Source: Dehalococcoidales bacterium
GTDB lineage: Bacteria; Chloroflexota; Dehalococcoidia; Dehalococcoidales; ARS1013
Direction: 5' to 3'
Assembly: GCA_030641585.1 (NCBI GenBank)
Contig: DAOWHE010000086.1
Location: 1 to 6,542 of the forward strand
Length of the DNA: 6,542 nucleotides
The position numbers and the translations under genes are program-made. The notes below the pieces were generated by a model, which worked only from the letters and a program-made list of their open reading frames with translations, did not search any database and was not told where the DNA came from. This document shows, one piece after another, positions 1 to 6,013 of this stretch; within the stretch, counting starts at the first letter, position 1; each line of letters begins with the position of its first letter.

Positions 1-2042
1 AGTTCTACCGGCTGATGGCGGAGCTGGAGTTTTTGCCCAATTCACCTACCTTAATGAATGCTGGCCGGGAGCTGGGGCAACTCTCAGCCTGCTTTGTTCT
101 GCCCATTGAGGATTCTATGGAGTCCATTTTTGATGCTGTTAAAAATACTGCTCTCATTCATAAGAGCGGTGGCGGCACCGGCTTTTCCTTCTCCAGGCTA
201 AGGCCGGAAGGAGATAGGGTTGGCTCTACCGGGGGTGTAGCCAGCGGTCCGGTCTCCTTTATGAGAGCCTTTGATGTTGCTACCGAGGTGATTAAACAGG
301 GCGGCACGCGCCGTGGGGCAAACATGGGTATCTTAAGCGTTAGTCACCCTGATATTATGAGGTTCATAACGGCTAAGGAAGACCTTACTTCCCTTACCAA
401 TTTTAATATCTCGGTAGCGGTAAGTAGCAAGTTTATGGAAGCGGTTAAGTCTGGTAGTGACTATAGTCTAATAAATCCACATACCGAAGAGGCGGTGGAC
501 AAACTGAATGCCAGAGAGGTGTTTGATAAGATGGTGGACTTGGCCTGGAAGACGGGCGACCCGGGCATAGTCTTCCTTGACCGAATAGATAAAGACAACC
601 CCACGCCACACCTGGGCAGTATTGAGAGCACCAATCCCTGTGGCGAGCAACCGCTGCTCCCCTATGAGTCGTGCAACCTGGGCTCAATTAACTTAGCCAG
701 GATGCTACGAACTACCGATGGAGCTGTTGAGGTTGATTACCCCAAGCTAGTTCAGGTGGTAAGATTAGCTGTCGGATTTTTGGATAATGTCATTGATGTC
801 AATAAGTTTCCACTACCCGAAATAGAGGAAATGACCAGGAAGTCTAGAAAGATTGGGCTCGGGGTGATGGGTTTTGCTGATATGCTGATTGGGCTGGGCA
901 TCCCCTATGACTCGGAAGAGGCGTTGAGACTGGCAGAGGATGTGATGGCCGCAATACAACATGAGGCAACCGCAGCCTCTAAGAAACTAGCCCAGGCGAG
1001 AGGGGTATTCCCCGCTTTTGAGGGAAGTGTATATGACCGCCCCGAGGGTATCAGAGTGAGGAATGCCACTAGAACTACTATTGCTCCTACCGGCACCCTG
1101 AGCCTGATTGCCGGTTGCTCCAGTGGCATTGAGCCTCTCTTTGCCTTAAGCTACCAGAGGAATATCCTGGATGGCACCCGGATGGTGGAGGTGAATCCCT
1201 ATTTCGAGGCAGTAGCCAGGCGAGAAGGCTTTTACTCCGAGGAGCTGATGCAGAAGCTGGCTGATGGGGTTCATTTAGGCGATATAGAAAGTGTACCGCA
1301 GGATATGAAGCGGCTGTTTACTACTGCTCATGAAATAGGCGCCCAGTGGCATGTCAGGATGCAGGCTGCCTTTCAGAAATCCACTCACAACGCCGTCTCA
1401 AAAACGGTCAACTTCTCCAGAGAAACCACCCGGCAGGATATAGCCGAGGTGTATTTGCTGGCCTATGAAGAGGGGCTAAAGGGGATAACCATCTACCGTG
1501 ATGGCAGCCGTGAGGGGCAGGTACTCACCACTGGCAGGACAGAGGAGAAAACAGAAGTAGCCAGGCTTGCCCCCAGAAAGAGGGCAAAGATAACCAACGG
1601 CATTACCGAGAGGGCAACTACTGGCTGCGGCTATATCTATGTCACCGTGAACTCTGATGAGCAGGGAATATGTGAGGTCTTCTCTACTCTGGGTAAGGCC
1701 GGCGGCTGCGCCTCAGCCCAGCTTGAAGCCACCTGCCGGCTTATCTCGCTGGCTTTAAGGTCTGGGATAGATGTCGCCTCGGTGGTGAGACAGCTTAGAG
1801 GTATTCGTTGCCCGTCCATTGCCTGGGAAGAGGGCAAGTCCATTCTTTCCTGTGCCGATGCCATTGCCAGTGTTCTGGAAAAACACATAAACGGCAGCAA
1901 GAGTGATAACGGGGGCGCTAAGGTTATCCAGGACTACGGACTGGCTAAGAACATAGCCGGGCAGTGTCCTGACTGTGGCAGTCTCTTGGTATATCAGGAG
2001 GGTTGCTTTAACTGCCCCGGCTGCGGCTATACCAAGTGCTAG
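1..2042 (+). CDS. nrdJ: Adenosylcobalamin-dependent (class II) ribonucleotide reductase, 5'-truncated
   Basis: Reduces ribonucleotides to deoxyribonucleotides in the cytoplasm, using adenosylcobalamin to generate the thiyl radical, so it needs no oxygen and no separate radical subunit. The frame is open to the window edge (first full codon at base 3), so the ATG at 15 is internal. By comparison with Thermotoga NrdJ numbering about 100 residues are missing. Numbered from the codon at 15: FLPNSPTLMNAG at 6-17; C26 and C220 fit the active-site redox pair; the NPCGE motif supplies N207, the thiyl-radical cysteine C209 and E211; PTGT at 358-361 belongs to the conserved substrate phosphate-binding stretch. 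A cysteine-rich C-terminal region begins at TGCGY (C538). The tail has C651-x2-C654 and C664-x2-C667-x2-C670-x4-C675, expected to bind zinc and/or shuttle electrons from thioredoxin. The 183-residue distance from C26 to C209 and the C209/C220 spacing of 11 fit class II rather than class I or III. Any B12 riboswitch would lie upstream, outside the window. Confidence 0.95.
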   Translation, partial: FYRLMAELEFLPNSPTLMNAGRELGQLSACFVLPIEDSMESIFDAVKNTALIHKSGGGTGFSFSRLRPEGDRVGSTGGVASGPVSFMRAFDVATEVIKQGGTRRGANMGILSVSHPDIMRFITAKEDLTSLTNFNISVAVSSKFMEAVKSGSDYSLINPHTEEAVDKLNAREVFDKMVDLAWKTGDPGIVFLDRIDKDNPTPHLGSIESTNPCGEQPLLPYESCNLGSINLARMLRTTDGAVEVDYPKLVQVVRLAVGFLDNVIDVNKFPLPEIEEMTRKSRKIGLGVMGFADMLIGLGIPYDSEEALRLAEDVMAAIQHEATAASKKLAQARGVFPAFEGSVYDRPEGIRVRNATRTTIAPTGTLSLIAGCSSGIEPLFALSYQRNILDGTRMVEVNPYFEAVARREGFYSEELMQKLADGVHLGDIESVPQDMKRLFTTAHEIGAQWHVRMQAAFQKSTHNAVSKTVNFSRETTRQDIAEVYLLAYEEGLKGITIYRDGSREGQVLTTGRTEEKTEVARLAPRKRAKITNGITERATTGCGYIYVTVNSDEQGICEVFSTLGKAGGCASAQLEATCRLISLALRSGIDVASVVRQLRGIRCPSIAWEEGKSILSCADAIASVLEKHINGSKSDNGGAKVIQDYGLAKNIAGQCPDCGSLLVYQEGCFNCPGCGYTKC

Positions 2043-2186
2043 GAAGAAGCTCTGACAGGATACACGGAGACGCTTTTAGTGCTCTAATACTCCTCCAATA
2101 GAATTGTAGTATTTATGCTTGCTCTAGCCTGAGTCTGGCATGTCTCTAAAAATATCCCCCCTATCGCAATTTCCTCCGATAACCTA

Positions 2187-2192
2187 TATAAT
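2187..2192 (+). promoter_or_regulatory. Candidate -10 box (TATAAT) for the NYN/radical SAM unit
   Basis: A consensus TATAAT lies in the gap after nrdJ. The best-spaced -35 candidate, TCGCAA at 2164-2169 (17-base spacer), matches TTGACA at only three of six positions, and there is no extended -10 TG. Transcription would start near 2199, leaving a leader of about 12 bases before the Shine-Dalgarno sequence. It suggests expression independent of nrdJ, but AT-rich gaps produce such boxes by chance. Confidence 0.45.
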
Positions 2193-2211
2193 GGTGTCAA
2201 CATAATTACAG

Positions 2212-2223
2212 AAAGGAGGTGAT
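2212..2223 (+). promoter_or_regulatory. Near-perfect Shine-Dalgarno for the NYN gene
   Basis: AAAGGAGGTGAT at 2212-2222 and its flank matches the complement of the 16S rRNA 3' end over about 11 bases, far stronger than any other ribosome-binding site in the window. The GGAGG core is 2215-2219. No ATG, GTG or TTG lies at usable spacing: the first is GTG at 2247, 27 bases past the core. The in-frame ATT at 2226 is 6 bases past it, so this site is the main evidence about the true start of the downstream gene. Confidence 0.8.
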
Positions 2224-2246
2224 ATATTACGGTTAAGACAGACCGG

Positions 2247-2765
2247 GTGATGATATTTATTGATGGTAGCAATATGTACCATTCTCTTAAGAATTACTTT
2301 AGAAGAACTGATCTGGACATAGGCAGGTTCTCCAGTAGGCTTCTGGATAGACGTCGGCTGGTAAGGGTTTATTACTATAATGCCAAGGTGGGGATGAAGG
2401 AGGAGCCGGAGCGGTATAAGGACCAGCAGAAGTTCTTTGACGGCATCGCCGCCATACCCTATACCGAACTGCGCCTGGGGCGTCTGGTCTATAATAATTG
2501 GCCCAATTCACCGCCCTATGAAAAAGGGGTTGATATACAACTGGCTACCGATATGATAACCCATAGTTTTAAGAATAATTATGATGTGGCTATACTGGTG
2601 GCTGGTGATAGTGACTATGTCGGCGCCCTGCAGGCGGTAAAGGACAATGGTAAGAATGTAGAAGTGGCGCTGTTTGGTAAAGAGCGAACCTCTATGCAGT
2701 TGAGGAACGTATCTGATAGGGTACAAATTATAGACGGACGGCTGCTCCGGGGCTGCTGGAAGTAA
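2247..2765 (+). CDS. NYN-domain (PIN-like, LabA/DUF88 type) putative ribonuclease
   Basis: A single-domain protein of 172 residues from GTG 2247 (ATG 2250 follows directly), or 179 residues if translation begins at ATT 2226 as the Shine-Dalgarno site suggests. The NYN fold is visible throughout. FIDGSN gives D6; YEKGVDIQLATDM gives D96 and D102; VAGDSDYV gives D121 and D123; VEVALFG follows. These acidic residues are those expected to bind the metal in NYN/PIN-like nucleases, and none is missing. The family is thought to act on RNA in the cytoplasm, but the substrate of this subfamily is unknown to me. There is no signal peptide or membrane segment, and no C-terminal OST-HTH/LOTUS extension. 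It ends 21 bases before the radical SAM gene, so the two are probably co-transcribed from the TATAAT at 2187. The domain call is firm; ribonuclease activity is inferred from the family. Confidence 0.88.
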   Translation: MMIFIDGSNMYHSLKNYFRRTDLDIGRFSSRLLDRRRLVRVYYYNAKVGMKEEPERYKDQQKFFDGIAAIPYTELRLGRLVYNNWPNSPPYEKGVDIQLATDMITHSFKNNYDVAILVAGDSDYVGALQAVKDNGKNVEVALFGKERTSMQLRNVSDRVQIIDGRLLRGCWK

Positions 2766-2786
2766 AAAGGCGTAGCAATTGGAATA

Positions 2787-4406
2787 ATGGGATGGGATGA
2801 AGTAGGCAGAACCAGGCAGTCAAGGATTCGTCATCGGCCACCGCCTTATCCAGCAGAGCGGCTTTCCCGGGAACAGGGCGCCATTATCAAGGATTGGGGG
2901 GGTAGACTACCGGTGGCTCTTATCTACCCCAACTCCTATTATGTTGGTATGTCCAATCTGGGCATTCACGCCATCTATAGCCTGCTAAATAGCTATAGCG
3001 ACGTCGTTTGTGAGCGGGTCTTCTGGGAAGGTAACGGTCAGCAGTTGAGTCTGGAGTCTAAGCGACCACTTTCAGACTTTGCTGTCCTTGCCTTTTCTAT
3101 CTCCTATGAGCTTGACTACTTAAATATAGCCCAAATTCTGAAGTCTGGTGGTATCCCGCTATATGCTGCCGACCGTGATGAGCGACACCCTCTGGTTATA
3201 GCTGGTGGTGCCTGTATGACCGCCAATCCCATGCCCTTAGCCCCCTTTTTTGACTGCCTGTGCATTGGCGAGGCGGAGCCGCTCCTTCCGGCGGTGATTT
3301 CTGCGCTGGCTGAGGGAATTAGCGGTAAACGTGATGTCCTGCTGAAAGCCCTGGCCGGGCTACCTGGCGTCTATGTGCCTTTGTTACCCTCAGGGACTCC
3401 GGTCATCCGCCAGTGGGCAAAAAATCTGGATGATTTTCCAGTAGGCTCAGTGGTGCTCACCCCGGATACCGAGCTTGGTGACTTATACCTCATTGAGGTG
3501 GAGCGGGGCTGTAACTGGGGTTGCCGTTTTTGTCTTGTTAGCTCTGCTTTTTGTCCCATGCGCTACCGCTCTATAGACAGGCTAGTAGAGCAGGCGAGGC
3601 TGGGGCTTAAATATAGAAGGCGCCTGGGTCTGGTGGGGCCGGTGGTAACTGAGCACCCTCAGATAGAGGAACTGCTACTTAGGCTGCGGCGGATGGGGGC
3701 CGGCCTTTCCATCAGTTCTTTAAGAGTTAGCCCTCTTTCTAGTGCAGTGTTAAGAGAGCTGGCTCTAGGGGGTGCCCGGACTATTGCTCTTGCTCCTGAG
3801 GCTGGCTCCCAGCGACTGCGCCGGCTGATAAAAAAGGGCATCTCTGAGGATGATATTCTGGAGGCAGTAGCCAAAGTCGCTCAAGCTGGGATAAGGCAGC
3901 TCAAACTCTATTTTATGCTCGGCTTACCCTCGGAGACGGATGAGGATATAGAGGAAATCATAACACTGGCTATAAAGTGCAAGGATATTCTGGACAGGCA
4001 GCGAACTGGCTGCCGTCTTATCTTGAACATGGCTCCTTTTGTGCCCAAGGCGGGCACCCCATTTCAGTGGCTGCCGATGGCAGGCCTTGCCACCTTAAAT
4101 CGCCGTTTGTCGCTGCTTAAGAAAGGGCTACCAGCCAGAGGGATTAAGCTCAAATGTGAAAGCCCGGCCTGGAGCCAGGTTCAAGGGGTTCTAGCCCGGG
4201 GGGATATAAAGCTGTCTGCGGTGCTGGCCGATATAGAAGAGGTGTCGCTATCCGGCTGGCGTAAAGCCGTAAAGAAGTGTCAACTGGATATTGATTTCTA
4301 TGCTCATAAGAGGTGGGATATCGCTAAAGAACTACCTTGGGCGGTGTTAGACCTGGGCATTGAGCCAGACTATCTCAGACTTGAGCTAAATAGGGCACTG
4401 GCTTAA
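2787..4406 (+). CDS. Radical SAM protein with N-terminal B12-binding-like domain
   Basis: A 539-residue cytoplasmic radical SAM enzyme. Residues about 40-190 look like the Rossmann-type cobalamin-binding-like domain that precedes many radical SAM cores: GMSNLG at 54-59, a run of hydrophobic strands, and CIGEAE at 159-164. The core follows, with the [4Fe-4S] motif C242-x3-C246-x2-C249 in ERGCNWGCRFC, a further C256, and LYFMLGLPSET at 374-384 typical of the SAM-binding barrel. I see no DxHxxG, so the N-terminal domain may not bind cobalamin base-off. The C-terminus ends near LPWAVLDLGIE with no fused extra domain. It resembles the TIGR03960-like/YgiQ-like group of uncharacterised enzymes; the substrate cannot be assigned. 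The start is ATG 2787, but its Shine-Dalgarno is weak: AAAAAGG at 2764-2770 is 16 bases away. It shares a frame with the NYN gene upstream and converges on the membrane-protein gene downstream. Confidence 0.9.
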   Translation: MGWDEVGRTRQSRIRHRPPPYPAERLSREQGAIIKDWGGRLPVALIYPNSYYVGMSNLGIHAIYSLLNSYSDVVCERVFWEGNGQQLSLESKRPLSDFAVLAFSISYELDYLNIAQILKSGGIPLYAADRDERHPLVIAGGACMTANPMPLAPFFDCLCIGEAEPLLPAVISALAEGISGKRDVLLKALAGLPGVYVPLLPSGTPVIRQWAKNLDDFPVGSVVLTPDTELGDLYLIEVERGCNWGCRFCLVSSAFCPMRYRSIDRLVEQARLGLKYRRRLGLVGPVVTEHPQIEELLLRLRRMGAGLSISSLRVSPLSSAVLRELALGGARTIALAPEAGSQRLRRLIKKGISEDDILEAVAKVAQAGIRQLKLYFMLGLPSETDEDIEEIITLAIKCKDILDRQRTGCRLILNMAPFVPKAGTPFQWLPMAGLATLNRRLSLLKKGLPARGIKLKCESPAWSQVQGVLARGDIKLSAVLADIEEVSLSGWRKAVKKCQLDIDFYAHKRWDIAKELPWAVLDLGIEPDYLRLELNRALA

Positions 4407-4471
4407 GCCAAGCCCGTATGGCACCGATGGTCTAAAATCTTATCGTCGCCGGTAGTAGTAAGGCTCTATTT

Positions 4472-4915
4472 TTAGCTCTCTAATGCTCCAGCCTCTCCAA
4501 AGGTGGCTATTAGCCCGGACTCAGGATGTGCCCCGTCTTTGCGAGCGGCGGGCAAGTGGTCTTTTGCTCTAGTTCGGTGTCTCTTGATTAGAATCATATG
4601 CCAGTCACTGTAACTGTAAATACCTTGGAAAGTTACACCACCCAACAATCCATAGGTTATAGTTGGAGTCAAAAAGTGGATACCGGTTGCGCAACTGAGA
4701 CCTATCAGCCATAAAGAATAAAGCCAGTGGTGAAGGTGAATCCTCCATCTTATAAAAGGAATAACAATTGACCTTATTTTACCTCGTTCTCCAACTGATT
4801 CAGCTGCCAAATATTTGGTTGCCAGGACACCTAAAAGCAAGCTCAAGAAAAAAAGATAGCCGAGCGTAATGCTCATAACTATTGTTGATAGGATGACAAC
4901 CAGCCTTTTCTTCAT
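4472..4915 (-). CDS. Uncharacterised small membrane protein with HxHHW motif
   Basis: A 147-residue protein of unknown function. The start at ATG 4915-4913 has GAGGG 10 bases upstream as a plausible ribosome-binding site. Residues 5-33 form a long hydrophobic N-terminal segment (membrane anchor or uncleaved signal). A basic stretch leads to R58-I-H-L-H-H-W64, opening a second hydrophobic segment at about 64-82, and a third, glycine-rich one at about 85-101 ends in YSDWH (102-106). The histidine cluster (H60, H62, H63) and D104/H106 sit at opposite membrane ends in a simple three-helix model and could bind a metal or haem, which is inference only. The tail from 112 on is polar and low in recognisable structure. 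The hydrophobic pattern and the clustered His/Trp/Asp residues argue for a real gene. It lies 65 bases from the convergent radical SAM gene and about 300 bases from yqeY, so it is probably transcribed alone. Confidence 0.65.
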   Translation of the reverse strand: MKKRLVVILSTIVMSITLGYLFFLSLLLGVLATKYLAAESVGERGKIRSIVIPFIRWRIHLHHWLYSLWLIGLSCATGIHFLTPTITYGLLGGVTFQGIYSYSDWHMILIKRHRTRAKDHLPAARKDGAHPESGLIATFGEAGALES

Positions 4916-5040
4916 CTAAGCAATACCCTCACTTGACACCACTTTTATAACTGCCGTGTTCTTATAACCTTACCAGATATACAGACACATAAGCAAGGTT
5001 GCGAAACCTCCGTTAGTCTTTATTAAGAGATTATTTATCA

Positions 5041-5080
5041 ACCCTTCGGGCTTGAGCCCTCTAGGGTGAAGCCTCACCCT
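5041..5080. repeat. Overlapping palindromes that form mutually exclusive hairpins
   Basis: AGGGTGA (5063-5069) and TCACCCT (5074-5080) form a perfect 7-bp stem with a 4-base AGCC loop. The same AGGGT (5063-5067) can instead pair with ACCCT (5041-5045), enclosing GGGC-TTGA-GCCC (5048-5059). The two structures compete for one strand. No T run follows on either strand, so a factor-independent terminator is unlikely. GC-rich palindromes of this style are often dispersed intergenic repeats; copy number cannot be judged from one window. Confidence 0.6.
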
Positions 5081-5140
5081 CTGTATCCCCCTCTCCTCTC
5101 CATGACTACCCCAGCAACAATGCCTCTGAAAAGCTCAAGC

Positions 5141-5163
5141 GTAACAATCAGCCATATTGTTAC
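5141..5163. repeat. Perfect 8-bp inverted repeat downstream of yqeY
   Basis: GTAACAAT (5141-5148) and ATTGTTAC (5156-5163) flank a 7-base loop. It lies about 55 bases past the yqeY stop on the - strand, where a terminator or 3'-end stabilising hairpin could be. The stem is A/T-rich and followed on the - strand only by a mixed sequence with a four-T run, so terminator function is doubtful. A protein-binding site is an equal alternative. Confidence 0.4.
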
Positions 5164-5218
5164 CCAAAAAGAAAGAGGGGGGTTGTACCTTCTCTAGCAA
5201 ACTATTTCTTTACGGTAG

Positions 5219-5668
5219 CTAGCTGAGCAACTCGGTTACTACTTCGTTTATCTCTCGCCCGTCGGCTCTGCCTTTAAGCCGGGGTATGAGTTGGGACATG
5301 ACCTTGCCCTTATCACCAGGTCCCTGGGCACTCACTTCACTAATGACCTGCCTGGCGGCGGTCATAATCTCCTCGCGGCTTATCTGCTGGGGAAGGTACT
5401 CTTTCAGGATAGCCATCTCGGCCTCTTCTTGAGCTACCAGGTCATTGCGGTTCCCCTGCTTGAAGGCGGTAATACTCTCTTTGCGTTGCCTGACCTCCTT
5501 GGCAATAATGCCGAGGAGGTCTTGGTCGCCAAGTGTAGTTTGCCGGGCGATTTCAGCGTTCTGAATGGCAGCCAACAGGAGGCGGATAACTGAGGTCTTC
5601 CCCTTATCCCCGTTCCTCATTGCCTGGTTGAGGTCATCAGCTAACTTTTGTTTTATGGCTGCTTCCAT
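5219..5668 (-). CDS. yqeY: GatB/YqeY-domain protein
   Basis: A 149-residue protein covering the whole GatB/YqeY family length (about 148 residues). Visible family signatures are the N-terminal helix with RLLLAAIQNAEI (29-40), the EVRQRKES segment, the EEAEMAILKEYLPQQ stretch and the C-terminal GKVM...LKGRADGREINEVV. The fold matches the C-terminal tRNA-interacting domain of the GatB subunit of the Asp/Glu-tRNA amidotransferase. The stand-alone protein is thought to touch tRNA or translation, but its function is not established. The start is ATG 5668-5666. The 21 bases between the rpsU stop and this start contain no recognisable Shine-Dalgarno, so translation probably depends on ribosomes arriving from rpsU, and transcription on the rpsU promoter. 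The rpsU-yqeY order is a widely conserved pair. Confidence 0.95.
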   Translation of the reverse strand: MEAAIKQKLADDLNQAMRNGDKGKTSVIRLLLAAIQNAEIARQTTLGDQDLLGIIAKEVRQRKESITAFKQGNRNDLVAQEEAEMAILKEYLPQQISREEIMTAARQVISEVSAQGPGDKGKVMSQLIPRLKGRADGREINEVVTELLS

Positions 5669-5689
5669 TTTTTACTAGGAGTTAGATAT

Positions 5690-5890
5690 TTACCGTTTTC
5701 TGATGGCTCTGGCTAATTTGGATGCCGCGCGCCTTGTGGCGACTTCCTTACGCCGACGCCTGCTGGTTGGCTTCTGGTAGTGTTTCCGACGGCGTGTTTC
5801 AGATATAATGCCGTCCTGTTGCACCTTTCTGGTAAACCGTTTGAGCAGGCCCTCAAAACTCTCCCCTTCTCTAGCCACTATTTTGGCCAA
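5690..5890 (-). CDS. rpsU: Small ribosomal subunit protein bS21
   Basis: A 66-residue, very basic protein of the 30S subunit. bS21 sits near the 3' end of 16S rRNA and the anti-Shine-Dalgarno helix and helps initiation. The N-terminus MAKIVAREGESFEGLLKRF and the following RKVQQDG...RRRKHYQKP are diagnostic of the family, and the Arg/Lys-rich C-terminal helix is present at usual length. The start codon is TTG (5890-5888). No in-frame ATG lies nearby (the ATG at 5897-5895 is in another frame), and the family's fixed N-terminus places initiation at this TTG. It is the first gene of a two-gene unit with yqeY, driven by the promoter at 5943-5972. Confidence 0.96.
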   Translation of the reverse strand: MAKIVAREGESFEGLLKRFTRKVQQDGIISETRRRKHYQKPTSRRRRKEVATRRAASKLARAIRKR

Positions 5891-5900
5891 ATAACATCAG

Positions 5901-5909
5901 CCCCTTCCT
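5901..5909 (-). promoter_or_regulatory. Shine-Dalgarno of rpsU deciding a TTG start
   Basis: On the - strand this reads AGGAAGGGG, ending 10 bases before the TTG at 5890. It is purine-rich but not a perfect match to the 16S rRNA complement, and the spacing is slightly long. Together with the conserved MAKIV N-terminus it supports the TTG start. Confidence 0.7.
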
Positions 5910-5942
5910 AAGAAACTCCAAATTGATAGATAGAACCTTGTA

Positions 5943-5972
5943 ATTCTACGCTAGCTTAGGCTGTGCTGTCAA
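5943..5972 (-). promoter_or_regulatory. Sigma70-type promoter of rpsU-yqeY
   Basis: Read on the - strand, a perfect TTGACA -35 (5972-5967) is followed after 18 bases by TAGAAT (5948-5943), five of six matches to TATAAT. Transcription should start near 5936, giving a leader of about 45 bases before the rpsU TTG. It is the best promoter in the window and lies between rpsU and the broken gene upstream, so rpsU does not depend on that cluster. Confidence 0.8.
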
Positions 5973-6013
5973 GGGAAGCTGTGGGGCGGGCACCATATTT
6001 GATGATAAAGCCA

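Larger units (their letters stand above)
4916..5218. other. Non-coding gap between yqeY and the membrane-protein gene
   Basis: About 300 bases with no convincing open frame. From the right it holds a short G run on the + strand (5176-5182), an 8-bp hairpin at 5141-5163, a C/T-rich stretch around 5080-5100, the overlapping palindromes at 5041-5080, and an A/T-rich part (4941-5040) that should hold the promoter of the - strand membrane gene. TATAA-like strings occur at 4945-4950 and 4962-4967 when read on the - strand, but no convincing -35/-10 pair is visible. Confidence 0.6.

Noticed and set aside
905..1129. Antisense frames inside nrdJ (also 445-687, 468-650 and 1637-1900)
   Set aside because: They are shadows of a strongly conserved coding frame with no domain or start signals of their own.
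2173..2219. CCTCC at 2173-2177 pairing with the GGAGG Shine-Dalgarno core as a sequestering stem
   Set aside because: Only 5 bp with a large loop, and the upstream arm lies before the likely transcription start, so it could act only in read-through from nrdJ.
2084..2272. A 62-codon - strand frame in the nrdJ-NYN gap
   Set aside because: It overlaps the NYN start, the TATAAT box and the Shine-Dalgarno site on the other strand and shows no recognisable protein pattern.
2299..2726. Antisense frames inside the NYN gene (2299-2511 and 2508-2726)
   Set aside because: Low-complexity shadows opposite a well-supported domain.
2764..2789. A second AUU start (ATT 2778) for the radical SAM gene, 7 bases after AAAAAGG
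   Set aside because: The Shine-Dalgarno match is weak, only three codons would be added, and ATG 2787 is available, so there is no need for it.
4407..4471. A bidirectional terminator between the convergent genes
   Set aside because: Only 3-4 bp stems can be drawn; the T run near 4468 has no stable hairpin before it.
5291..5593. A 100-codon + strand frame opposite yqeY
   Set aside because: It lies wholly antisense to a canonical GatB/YqeY protein.
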